The position numbers were made by a program, and so were the translations under genes. Positions 53,567 through 64,000 of a DNA stretch of 64,000 bases are shown here, piece by piece. The stretch's first letter is position 1, and the number at the start of each line of letters is the position of its first letter. The DNA comes from Phycomyces blakesleeanus NRRL 1555(-) (lineage: Eukaryota > Mucoromycota > Mucoromycetes > Mucorales > Phycomycetaceae): assembly GCF_001638985.1 (NCBI RefSeq), contig NW_017265191.1, positions 186,001 through 250,000 of the forward strand, written 5' to 3'. The notes under the pieces were generated by a model, which saw nothing but the letters and a program-made list of their open reading frames with translations, was not told the origin of the DNA and made no database searches.

Positions 53567-54113
53567 TAGGTTATGAGGCTGTTGGTCTTGTGGATTCCCA
53601 GCTGTCTACTGTAAGTGTGTGGGCAAAGGCTACTTCGAAGGATACTCCCGCTGTCGGAGCTGGATCTGAAGCCGAGAGTCCTCGTACTGCTGCCTTGGGA
53701 TCTGATGCACCTATTTCTGCTGCTCCCGTTTCACCTATCCAGGTTGATCTCAAAGATGAAAAGGTAATTATTAGCATCAGTATTAGCATTATCAGTAGCA
53801 TTATAATTTTCATTATTAATACTTTTATTGGAAAAATTAGTTTGGCAAGGGCCTTGTATTTTATGTTCGCGACCAAAAGATCGTTGGTCTTTTGTTGTTC
53901 AATGTGTTCGGAAAGGTTCAGGAAGCTAGAGACATCATTAATGCTGGATATACATCAGACAAGATTGACGGCCTTTTGAAGCAGTAAGTACCTTTCTTTC
54001 TCTTACTGTTTGTGTTTGTGTGTGAATATGTGTAATGCCATTTAATCAATTTTTTTATTTATTTTTATTCTATTTTATTGTATAGGTTCGATCTTCACAG
54101 TGAATCCCATTAG
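51224..54113 (+). CDS. AIF-like mitochondrial FAD/NAD(P)H oxidoreductase
   Basis: Ten exons: 51224-51967, 52066-52249, 52396-52437, 52612-52677, 52791-53085, 53216-53293, 53416-53438, 53570-53763, 53841-53983 and 54086-54113; 598 residues. The Arg/Ser/Thr-rich N-terminus is a mitochondrial targeting sequence, followed by a membrane segment ([14 protein letters not shown], about 49-62) and a disordered linker. FAD-binding Rossmann fold: [18 protein letters not shown] (about 124) and [15 protein letters not shown] fold: [18 protein letters not shown] (about 290); flavin-side motif AAGDVVSF. The AIF C-terminal domain (from [19 protein letters not shown]) carries a low-complexity Ala/Pro/Ser insertion (about 480-535) and ends LLKQFDLHSES. 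This is the full AIF architecture, inner-membrane anchored, with roles in respiratory-complex assembly and cell death. A 23-nt exon 7 and a long ATA repeat sit around the junction to exon 8. Confidence 0.94.
53505..53567 (+). repeat. (ATA/TAA)n microsatellite inside an AIF-gene intron
   Basis: About 20 consecutive TAA units run right up to the 3' splice site (ATATAG) of exon 8, leaving almost no pyrimidine tract. Confidence 0.95.
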
Positions 54114-55949
54114 ATATAGAATAAATACAAAAAATAAAAATAAACCAACAAATCAAAATCAAAAACGTAAAAATAAATGTATATCAGAAACTTATTACAA
54201 TAACAACAATCATATTCACTTTTTAAAGAATAAGAAAGAAAAGGAAATGGAACATAACAATGGTGTATTCAGAAAACAAAAAAAAAGAAGCAGAAATCCC
54301 ACAGTTTACATAAACAGCTCTTGACTTTTGGTGCTCTCAACAACGAAGCAGTATCATTAACTAGAAAATGAATTTGGAAACGTACGTGTGTATGTGCATA
54401 CGTTTCGGTTGGCCTATTCCCATCGTAAGTAGAAGTTTTTAGGTTCACCATATAAAGTAGAGCCAAGTTCATTCTATCAAAAACAGGACCAAGATATACT
54501 GTAAGAGTATTTTTGGTGGGTCATAGCCTGACTGAGCTTTGTTCTCATTATTTTTGGTGCGATGATATTGAGCATAAAGATACCCCTTTTCAAAAAATTA
54601 GGTTTACTTCCCAAAAAAATCCAAATTTGTTAATAAAAAGAGGGTAATTTCGACGTTTTTATCATAATGGATGTCTTTATTTTAACATGAATATTTGTCG
54701 ACTAAAGACACATAATTCAACAAAGACTACTACTACTACTACTACTACTACTAAAATGCATATTTATTGATAGCTTTCCCGCCTTATAATGCTCCAAAAT
54801 ATACAATTATGGATTAGAATTACTTGTATTTACAAAGAATTACTACTCATACACTTTTCTGGAAAGACATACATAAAATAAAGGCAAATAGCTCGATGTA
54901 ACAATGAAAGGAGTAAATATTTATGTAGAAGGATAATTAAATGAAGATAAGCTTATATTTTTTTATGATAATCTAGCTCTATATTTATCTAGAGAGATTC
55001 CAAGCTGAATTTGGTCATTCTCCATCCTTTGAGCAGCTTTTTCAGACAATATATTCTCTAAATCTGTAATTTAATTAATGGCATCGTACAGCTCTTTTTT
55101 TCTACTAAAAACCCTAGATCCTTAACGATCTTTTCTCCATGCAGTACCATTATTATTTTTAGGAGTTGCATAGATGGGTTGCTATTAAAACCGAAAGCAT
55201 ATTCTCTCTACACATCAGTAACAGAGAAAATCCTTCGGATCGTTGTATACTGCTCCGGCTGTTTTGGATGTGATGACTGTTGAGGTGCTACAGTGCTATG
55301 TAGAGAAATACTTTGTGGTGGTGGATGTAATGTAATAATCTTACGTTGTAAAGGTAGGTCTGATGGTGGTGCAATTGTAAAATTACAAAATTAATTGGAT
55401 CAAAGAGCAAAGAAATCGGTAAAATTGTTGTTTGGTCTATTGATAGAGACGACATGTGAAGATAGGTGGGTCCATATCATGAACTGCATCAAATTTATAG
55501 AGACACTAACCATTCCGAAACCAGCTCTGACAATATCTACCATCTCTGACATAAACATATCCTTCCTGTTATTGCTCATAAACACATCTTATTCTCACTG
55601 TACTAGGAAGAAAGCTTGCTGTTACAAGATGTTGTATTCCTCTGAGCTGAAGATAGTACATGTCCAAAGATAATAACCTGGGAATTTATTTTTCAGAAGA
55701 ACATAGTCCTAAAAAAATCAGCAAAGAAATATTAATTAGAGAAGATATTACAAACAGTGCTTTAATAACAACATTTACCTATAGAAATATCGCTCGAAGA
55801 CATAAGAGTGAATCCAAAATAAAAACCGGGCCAGTTATGTCCTCTTGGACATCCCCATTTGCAAATTTCTGTCTCCAAAATTCGATCATCGGAAAAGACA
55901 TTGGTTGTAAAGAAACCAGGAGTTGAACCACTGCACGTGTCAAAAAGAA
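54114..55949. other. Gene-poor region, decayed sequence
   Basis: Starts the 8.6 kb block between the AIF-like gene and the last gene. Short frames at 55,395-55,673 and 55,660-55,926 have no motif; they overlap the zone just downstream of the recombinase remnant on the opposite strand and may be its degraded 3' part. CTA/TAC repeat at 54,727-54,753. Confidence 0.5.
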
Positions 55950-57110
55950 GCTATTAATATGCTTGGAGCCCTGTAAAAGCCTTCACTGCTTCCACAGACA
56001 ATGTTGCCATATAATATCCTACTATTCAGTCGGTTCCCCATCTTTAAATCATTAGCTTTTGGTCCCCAAAAACGTTCTCTTGGGCAATCATGCTAAGAGG
56101 ACTTTTGCGGTTGGTGTGAGTACCATTTAACATGTGGATCCCGGCTGATTTGAATGTCTCGAGGTATATTTTATGTTGCGTTTTGTATTTTACGGGCGTA
56201 AAGCGATCATCGCCTTTAAAAAGAGCTGCTCCCTACCATTTTTTATGATAAGAAAAGTCGGAAAATAGCTCATGGCCAATGCACAGACGGATCAGACTTT
56301 AACTTGACGATGACACATTAACTATCCGTACTCACTTTTCCATGCTGGTTGGGTTTCCGAAGGTAATGGTTGCCACCAGAGCAATACATTGTGTGGCGTC
56401 TTGGTTATCTAATTACAAAGAGAAAATTTCGGCGAATTCCATTCCAAGAACTGTTTGACTTTAGGATATCAATGCATGACTTATAGGAAAGCAAAGTCTA
56501 TCTCCACATGTGCGGGTATCGTTTTTTTATATAAAATATTCACTGATTCTTTCTAATTCTTGCTTGGTTTATCCATCGAAGTATATTTTTTCCACGATCT
56601 TCAAAGTCTTTTTTTTTCTAGCAGCCCGCTCGCGTGTCTTTTTTATGGTATCAAGGAATGCACGGACAGGTGGTCCTCTTGCTATACCATTGGGATTTAA
56701 TTCAAGCGCTTATTGCTTACCACAGATATCAAATATTGTCTTGATATATGGCGATACTGATGCTTTGTCTAATGGAATTGGAGAGACATGTTGAGCCCTC
56801 TATAATTTGCGTCTTCTCTTTAAGACATGATATATCATGAAAAAGCTTGTTTTCTGATCATTCACAAGTTCACTGTCTCGGATTTTACTACTGAAACATC
56901 ATTGCTGTTTAAAATTTAGATAAAGTACTTTTAATAGATTTTTCATACAGCAAATAATATTATGCATACTCTCCATTCTTCTTGCTTTGCAAAATATGCT
57001 TTTTGCGAGTTCGTAGAGCTCTAGTCTAGGTTTTGAGCTAACATCAACTGGTTTCCACTTTTCATTGCTGCTGTACTGTCCATCCGACCCTGAAGACTTT
57101 GATCATTGAT
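55950..57110 (-). mobile_element. Remnant of Crypton-type tyrosine-recombinase element
   Basis: The complement reads fragments, broken by several stops and frameshifts, in the order of a tyrosine-recombinase ORF: NPNGIARGPPVRAFL, then FEDRGKNTL (about 56,608-56,577), then CGDRLCFPISH and GMEFAEIFSLVI, then AGIHMLNGTHTNRKS (His-x-x-Arg type motif, about 56,120) and GYYMATLSVEAVKAF (candidate catalytic Tyr, about 56,030-56,000). This matches, from memory, the pattern of Crypton-like ORFs common in mucoralean genomes. It cannot encode an active enzyme. Ends were not defined and no terminal repeats were seen, as is normal for Cryptons. Confidence 0.6.
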
Positions 57111-58260
57111 GTCGACTGCAAAAGACTCCCAATTTAAGAATTTAACATATTTTATTTTTGGCTGTAATTTCTGATCTGCTTTTTTTATATATGTAAAGTT
57201 CCACTGTCATCACTTTCCCCTCTGCATTTTATACTTCTCTATTAGCATTGTAAGCTACACTCAAGAAATATTTGTATTAAAAGTATCGTATTCTTAAATA
57301 AAGCTAAATATTTTATATACAATATACCTTTTGCCTTCTCTATAGACAATAAAATAAACATTATATTTGTTTAATTTATTCTATATAATAAATATAAACG
57401 GAAGAGCAAGTACTTGCTTAAGCTATTTGAAGTGATATTAATTTAAGTGTATGCTAAGAAATTTTGTAATTTCATATTTGCTTCAGTGATATTTGTTATG
57501 TCATTTTTTCTTTTGATGTAAAGAAGAGAAAAAGAGGAAGAAGAATCTCAATCGCTTTAATAATTCTGTAAATTTACTATAAAGATCTGAGTTCTTATTA
57601 ACCCACTTCTATTTTCTTACATTATTCTCTTACTATGCACCCTATAGGATGTTCAAGAAAGCAAACGCTAAAAACAAGTATTAGCAGCCAGTGTCAGACA
57701 ACTAAATAGTTTTATTTTCAACCATTCAAAAATCAATAAAGGCTATTTTTTTAATGATATTCTATCTCTAAAGCGTCATCTTTTGAAGATGTAAATATAC
57801 TTTTCAAAAGATATTGAGAATCTTAATCTTCTTTAGATCCTCTATTACAGAGTTTTTTCTTCTATTAATAAACATTGATTCAAGCTTATATTGCTTTCAA
57901 TAGGTGACTATATTAAAGAACAAATACATATAAAGGTATATTTGAGTAGAGTTTGTGACTATAGATAAATACATAGCCTAAATGCTAATGAATTACAACA
58001 TTGCGATTTTACACGAGCGCAATTGTTAATTGCAATTTCTTATATAGTAGTATGTAAAGTATTATCATTGACAAACCCAGGATCCCGTTATTAAAACCTA
58101 GCATTGAGTTCATATACGCTTATCATTACAAATATTTTAGATCTTATTATAAGATTTTTTTGCAGTGTAACAAATTTAAGTCTTCAACATGATCAAGAAT
58201 TGGTATTAATCCAATTTATTAGACCGTATACAATCCTGGTTCGAACAATTTCATAATTTT
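57111..58260. other. Gene-poor region, nothing recognisable
   Basis: AT-rich sequence without simple-repeat dominance or open frames of note; possibly eroded element ends. Confidence 0.5.
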
Positions 58261-58500
58261 CTAATTTTCCATTTCAGCCTTACGCTTGGAATCAGGGCAT
58301 GAGGAGCCTTTGGGTATCTCTTTTGATTGCATATTCAAGATTCATGATGCTATCAAAGATGACTTTTGCCTCCCGCAACACTTTTTTATGGTCCTTAGCA
58401 AACTTTCTTGGTGCAAGCGACCCATTGGTAAATTCTGCTGCTGATACATCGTACATGTCATCATTGCCTTTTGTCAGGACACACATATCTACTCAATCTC
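58261..58500 (-). pseudogene. Fragment of an unidentified coding sequence
   Basis: A 64-codon frame on the complement, continuing a few codons past 58,292 to a stop, has ordinary amino-acid composition (VSAAEFTNGSLAPRKFAKDH, VIFDSIMNLEYAIKRD). It lacks splice partners and an upstream continuation, and lies inside the element graveyard. Likely a relic of a repeated gene; family unknown. Confidence 0.35.
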
Positions 58501-60069
58501 TCATTGCTCCTTCTTCATTTAGTTGCCTTCTTTCTGTGGAGGAGACAAGAGGAGCACTGTCACTTATATTGATGCTTATTATACAAATTAATATACACGG
58601 CTAATAACTTATCATTTCAAGGTCAAGGCTTGATTATAGGTGTTCACACCTCACCAGCATAATCTTGTGCAATAAGCTTTTGACACGGTGAATTTTATCC
58701 ACCGATGTTTCTTGTATAGTTCATTGCAGTGAGCTTGGAAGTAGTCGTAGCTGTAGAAATAATAAGGTATTAAAATAGCTCTTTTTATTTGTTCTTTAAT
58801 AATTTTGTCTTTTTATTTGTATCTATTTACTTGTCACTGAGTTGAACATTTAGATCACATAACCAGCCCACCATGCGTCAAGTAAATGTTGATATGAGAA
58901 GTTATTTACCAGTACCATGGCGGGAATTCCTCTAGCCAAAGGTTCTCAGTTGCTCCCGTTATTATCTATTCCTTCTTTCCATTAATGGTGTCTCTAGAAG
59001 GAAGTTTTTGTCTCTCGCCGTTTTCTGTTGTTTTTTTTTGCTGTGAAGTTCAGACAAGAAAATAATCACAAGTTCACAGTGAAAGTAATTGTTAATGTGT
59101 CCCTTTCTGGTAATATATGTACTATATGTGAAAAGACAGAGTCATGATACACGTAAGAAGGTTAATAAATAGTAAAATATCCATCAATATTGCGTCACAC
59201 TTTAAGGACAACAACCTATAACTCTTTGCATAATTGACTATTAATATAGTGTTTTTTTTACTGATAGTTATTTCTTTATTGACACGTCTAAACTCAGAGT
59301 TACTAATTGAATATACAAGGGGTTTCTTTGTATGAGACACCATTTTGTCATTAATTCGCCTAGAAATAGGTCTAATTCTCTAAAAGATGAAGATAAAAAT
59401 ATCTTTGGGAAGGTTCATAAACACACAAATTTTGGTGAAAAAGTAGTAAGCTAATACATACAATGAATATTTAGAGTTTTTTTTTGGGAATATCATTTTG
59501 CCCTGATTTTTTTGTAAGTAGAGGAGGCCTCACATTTTTATTGCTTACTCGTCACAATGAGTGGTGTACATAATTTGAAATAATAAAATAAACGAAAAAC
59601 AGTCTGTAGGACAGCTCGAGGGTACAAGAGAGAAGACAGGAAAAAAATATATAAAGAGAGACAATTTGGGAAAAAGAACAAGAGCATAAGAAAAATAAAA
59701 GAGGCAAAGAGTCATTTCGCCTTTTCAGCTACAAATACTAGAATCAGGTTAAACACCCTGTTATGTGGCACATACCGGGCAATTAGTAGGTTCGGCGAGA
59801 ACTGAAAGTAGAAAAACCGAGAATCAGGCGAACTAGGTTCTAATGTAGTAGGCACGCATTATGACCAACCGTTATATTACCCGAATACATGAGTTACAAA
59901 TAAATCATCTTTTTTTCTCGTAAAGTCTATAATTGTCGCAGAGGACATAGGTCGCTTTGGTCAATTAGAATCGTCTGTAACGAAGTGAGAGTTCCCCTTA
60001 TCACTATCTTCTTTATTACTACTGTGTTGCGCCCCTTTTCCCCCCATCCCAACTATCTCTCTATTCGCG
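58501..60069. other. Gene-poor region
   Basis: Nothing identified. It may include the 3' tail of the LINE remnant that follows on the complement. Confidence 0.5.
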
Positions 60070-61490
60070 TGCGTGTAACTCCTCTTCCTTATCGAAGAAA
60101 CCATCGAACACACCGCACCGTAAATAAAAGACCTATCCTACATCCCAATATTACAATTCCAGCAATGGTGGATTCCACCAAAAATGAAACGTCATAAAAA
60201 ATACGGCGACAATGGATACACAAAATGGCTAGTATCATACTTGCCACCGCTTGTTTGGAATAAAGAAATGAAGGTGAGATGGAGCGAGGGAAGGACAAAC
60301 TAGAGAGTACATGTTGGACGTTGGACGATAATGGTTGAACACCAAAGAAGTGATTTCACACCTCCAGCCAGACCGACCATTTTTACGGACAAAGGAAGAT
60401 AAAGTGAGCTGCTATATTGGATGTGTTTTGACACAGACGGCATTTTGGATAAGGAAAATTTGCAGGTAGAATTTCATTGAGACAGAATCTACAAGAAAGT
60501 TTGTCAAGGAGAAAACGATACCAGACGTTCCATGAAGAGTGGTGGATGACCATGCACCAGAAAAACTTGCATTTAGCCAGAGAGATAACTGGGCTAAAGG
60601 TAGTTGGAGACGGAACAGAGAATACAATGATACGAAAGATTTTGGGAGTAATGCTATCAACAGAGCAGTGTGGTGCAGCCACTCACTCTAGTACATGAGA
60701 GAGATCGATTCTACCAATATCTTGTATCGTATTGGTCGGAGAAGGGTCAGGTATACAGTCCCGTAGTTGAGAACCAATCAGAAGAAGAAGTCCTCTCTGA
60801 TGAGATTTACGGAAGTAAGAAATATGATTACAAAAACGCACTACCTCAGAGGGAAGAAGATGATGAAGACAGCAGAGAATATTGTCATAAATAAAAGCAT
60901 CTGACAACATCACTTTACTGTGCCCTTTAGATGTGCCGAGACCTTGACCAACTGAAACCTAAACAGAAGAAAGGGGAAGTGTCAAACATTTAGTGGCAGA
61001 TAACAAATAGTTCGGTGGAGTAAGGGGTAGAAGATTAAAAGTATCTATAAGAAAACCTAGTGAGTGTAAGCTGGTAGTGAAATACTGGTGTCAAAGAGAA
61101 GGATAAAGCAAAGATAAAAGTGGATCTATTGTATGACTAAGACTACAAGTAATATAGCTAATATAAAAAGAGGCAAACGAAGAGGGTTCCAAGCTCACAA
61201 GAAGTCGTATCCATCGTAATTGTAGAGCAAGCTGACGTCACGTGGGATCCAAAATACCAAGCTCTCCTGCTTTTTTTTCGGTACACTGAAATAGTCATTT
61301 TTGATTGAAGGGAACATTTGGTGCATGAGAAACTGATATCCACAAGAGCGTACTTGATGTAAAATGTCTAATGGAAGAGGTGTCATGTGTAGAACATCCA
61401 AGAGTGTGAAGAAAATCAACATATTAAGCACTGCGACTTGACCGAGAACAGAAATTATACACTGGGAAAATGGGTTCACATACACATGTG
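60070..61490 (-). mobile_element. Remnant of a LINE-type non-LTR retrotransposon
   Basis: Reading the complement from 61,490 downward, an interrupted frame gives segments like the post-catalytic region of LINE reverse transcriptases: GQVAVLNMLIFFTLLDVLHM, PLDILHQVRSCGYQFL (start of the usual 'xFLW' section) and a frame-shifted equivalent of the GGLGILDP..ALQLRW signature near 61,200-61,260. Further on, 60,682-60,383 encodes WYRFLLDKLSCRFCLNEILP followed by CRLCQNTSNIAAHFIFLCP, the C-terminal CxxC...H...C zinc-binding knuckle. Stops and frameshifts show it is inactive. The polymerase core upstream is missing or unrecognisable. Confidence 0.62.
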
Positions 61491-62763
61491 CGGAAATGGG
61501 TGTGTTTAGTTTAAAAATATGCTTCGATTTGGGTGACCTGTAAACTATGGGCAGAGTACCTTAGACACTAGGTTCGTGACGAGCTGAAGACTAGTGTGGT
61601 GTCAAAGCAAGGTGCCACAGATATGAATAATTCGTATTCTCCATATGGCAATTACATATGTACACTATAGGCGTTTGTCTAAAACTTATAGTTTTATTAA
61701 AATACTTAAAAGTGCGAGCTGATCCTGGATCTGATGGGGTTCCCCTTACTATAGTTACACATATCTTCAACACTAGAGTATAGGAACTTATACACTACTT
61801 TTTGTTCAAATATATCCAATCACGATAGCCTCTTTATTGCTCTCAACCTGTAACACACTATCGTAAATTTGATATCTCCTTAATATTACCATTTTGATGG
61901 CCGTGTTTAATTGTAGAGAGTATTTTTGGCAATATGGCCTATAAGAAAGAAAGAAAAAAGTTAGAATAATTTTATAGGATGACGGCATAAAGTATATTTA
62001 CTAACCTTGGCTAATCCGGATGGCCATTGTGAAGAGGATGCATCAGAAGAAGTTAAAACGCGAGTGTCTATGACAACAGAAACAATTATTATTTTTTAGT
62101 TGTATGTATATATATAGTATTTTAAAGAGATCGTCTTACCAAAGAAAAACGGAGGTATATAAAAGTGCAAGAGAGGCAGAGTAAGTGTGTGCTTGCTTAT
62201 TGCAGTAAAATAAATTAATTATTTTAATGTTTGTAAGGAAGTATTTTATTTTGTCAAGAAAATATGTCTTACCAGAAAAACGCGTGAATATAATAAAAGT
62301 TGGAAAGAGAGAGAGAAAAAAAGAATACAAGAAAAAATGAAACAAAACCGAAATCAGAAAAAAAAAAAAAGAATAAAAAAGACAAAAGGACAAAACGGGA
62401 AATAGGAAGGACAAGATAAAAAAAGAAAAGAAAAGAAGTGTGTGTGTTTGAAACAAAAAAGAAAAAAAAAACCAATTGAGTCCAAAAAGATAATATAATG
62501 ACGGATTGTCATCCCAAAGTTACAAGCGGATATTTTTGATATATTTACAGTTCCATTTAGTATACTTATATAAAGAAGTTGTTTGGAATATCATAACACT
62601 TCTTGCTTACACACACACACATACTCTCTCTCTTCCACTTCTTCACTTGCTCACATACATACTTGCTTGTAAGAAATAAATCATTAATTTGAAATCAAAC
62701 ATTGTGAATTAAAAGTTAAAAATTAAACAACTGAAAAATATACTTTATTTAATATTATAGATC
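61491..62763. promoter_or_regulatory. Spacer and upstream region of the last gene
   Basis: 61,491-62,200 is unremarkable. From 62,280 a purine-rich tract gives way to a CA then CT repeat (62,606-62,634) and a TTCACTTGCTCAC stretch about 130 bp before the next ATG, a plausible transcription start zone. Confidence 0.4.
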
Positions 62764-63908
62764 ATGACTGGAATACGCCAAATTGCTCCTAATCCGTCTG
62801 ATGAATACAAAAATCTTTTAGCCAAGATGAAAGAAATGGAGAAATCCATGGTCGATGTACGTGGTGAACTCACCACGATGCATAAAGCCATTTGTGCTGG
62901 CTTTGGACAAGGAAATGGACCCCAGACATCTGCTTCTGTTTCTCTTGATAATCCTTCCGTTGCTGCCAGTTCCATTGTCAGAATTCCTGCTGGCATCGCT
63001 TCTGAAATCAGCTGTGAAAACAAGGACAAAGTCTTTGTAAGTATTACTATATCCAATATTTCAACCATTAACCATTTTTGTTAAATAGAAGTTGATTCGA
63101 GGGTACATGCGGAGGGACAAATTTACTTCCAATGATCCTGCCCTTGTCAGCGCCATGCCCTTGTCAGCGCCAACGAGGCAAAGCCAAGGTGGGAAACGGA
63201 TGTCTTCTTTAATAGAAGCCCCAACAAGGAGATCGTTGCCAATCTTCTTAGTTACCTGCTCCCAAAGTTTGTTGGGCAGGGTATAAAAACAAGCGAATTC
63301 AGTACTATGGTGCACACAAACTTCTGGAGCATAACTCGTAAGGACAGGGAAGATCCTATGGTGAGAGCTGCCACTAACGCTCGTGGAAGACGAGCTGCAA
63401 GAGAAACTGAAGTGAGTGTTGTTTTATATTTCAGCCCAAATTCAACCATAGAATTAATATTAATATATAAAACAAAATTACAGCACTTCAACCGCCGCGT
63501 AATGGCATATGTGTCAAACAAGGATTCAATTGATGCTTTAATGAAGAGAAACTGTTCTGGGCTGATGATCGAATCAGCAATGTCTGAAGGCGAGTCAGAG
63601 GACGAGTTTCTTGGGAGACCTTGCAAGCGCATTGTATAGGTTACCAGTCTTTTTTGGAGAAGTGATGAGGTAAATAATTTTGCAAGAAATAATTTTCTAT
63701 ATTTGAATAATATTTAACATATTATATATAAATATGTTTTTAGTTTAATAGCCTCATCTTCAACATTGATGAGATTGTGAGAGCAAACTTGGGTAACAAC
63801 ATTCGCCAATTGTTAGACAGAAATCTCACTAGCCTGTCTGAGAAACCAGTTCCCGATGACGTCGCGTTGTGTTTCCCTCCGTGGACCCTTAGAGATGGGC
63901 CACAATAA
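62764..63908 (+). pseudogene. Broken copy of a multi-exon gene of unknown function
   Basis: Exons 62764-63036, 63089-63411, 63484-63669 and 63744-63908 are bounded by GT-AG sites. Exon 1 begins MTGIRQIAPNPSDEYKNLL with a coiled-coil-like stretch and stays open. Exon 2 begins KLIRGYMRRDKFTSNDPALV, but a 17-bp tandem duplication (14-bp copies at 63,141-63,154 and 63,158-63,171) shifts the frame; the natural continuation, in the other frame, is open for 80 codons to the exon end. Exon 3 (HFNRRVMAYVSNKDSIDALM...) meets an in-frame TAG at 63,637-63,639; exon 4 then reads FNSLIFNIDEIVRANLGNN to a TAA. The original domain boundary WRSDEFN is rebuilt across the last junction. It resembles, from memory, lineage-specific repeated ORFs of Mucorales. 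Function unknown; possibly mobile-element associated. Confidence 0.6.
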
Positions 63909-64000
63909 AAATAATAAAAATTATTGCTTATCTCATCTTATTTATTCTCATCTTCACAAACTCAATGCTGACGATTTATATAGAGATAGTAATTATTTTT

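Noticed and set aside
58299..58604. 101-codon plus-strand frame in the element region
   Set aside because: Antisense to the more protein-like minus-strand fragment; no motif.

Overview
The window is nuclear DNA of a filamentous fungus, most likely an early-diverging one (Mucoromycota, probably Mucorales; genus not determinable). Evidence: AT-rich intergenic DNA full of TA, CA and T/A tracts, intron-dense genes with short GT-AG introns (and a few GC-AG introns), fungal versions of housekeeping genes, and decayed elements resembling mucoralean Crypton and LINE copies. No prokaryotic, organellar or viral region was seen. All gene models were built by eye from reading frames, splice sites and family motifs.

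Layout. 1-1,914: 3' part of a UDP-glycosyltransferase (+). 4,575-6,957: low-complexity protein with a beta-sandwich-like C-terminus (+). 8,715-14,640: three minus-strand genes, a nucleoplasmin-like protein, the copper chaperone CCS1 and ornithine carbamoyltransferase. 17,730-20,113: a 16-exon protein kinase (+) with a SAP-like N-terminus and a WNK-like lysine arrangement. 20,778-26,861: RNPS1-like splicing factor, an RS-rich RRM protein and tubulin cofactor B (all -). 27,307-28,065: a complex I subunit (+). 32,432-33,094: single-exon homeodomain factor (+). 36,577-39,904: BET double-bromodomain protein (+). 40,699-47,480: EB1 and GCN5 (-). 49,683-49,842: the tiny ribosomal protein eL41 (-). 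51,224-54,113: AIF-like oxidoreductase (+). 54,114-62,763: gene-poor graveyard of mobile elements. 62,764-63,908: a broken copy of a repeated-type gene (+).

Themes. Chromatin acetylation is represented by a writer (GCN5), a reader (BET) and a histone-chaperone-type fold (nucleoplasmin-like); RNA processing by RNPS1 and its neighbour RRM protein; microtubules by tubulin cofactor B and EB1. The genes are not an operon and neighbours need not be co-regulated.

The most unusual observations are gene-structure ones: two start codons that exist only after splicing (RNPS1, AT|G; eL41, A|TG), coding exons of 5, 6, 10 and 14 nt, and three GC-AG introns. No convincing wholly new system was found; the WNK-like SAP-kinase and the enlarged GCN5 are the best candidates for new biology.
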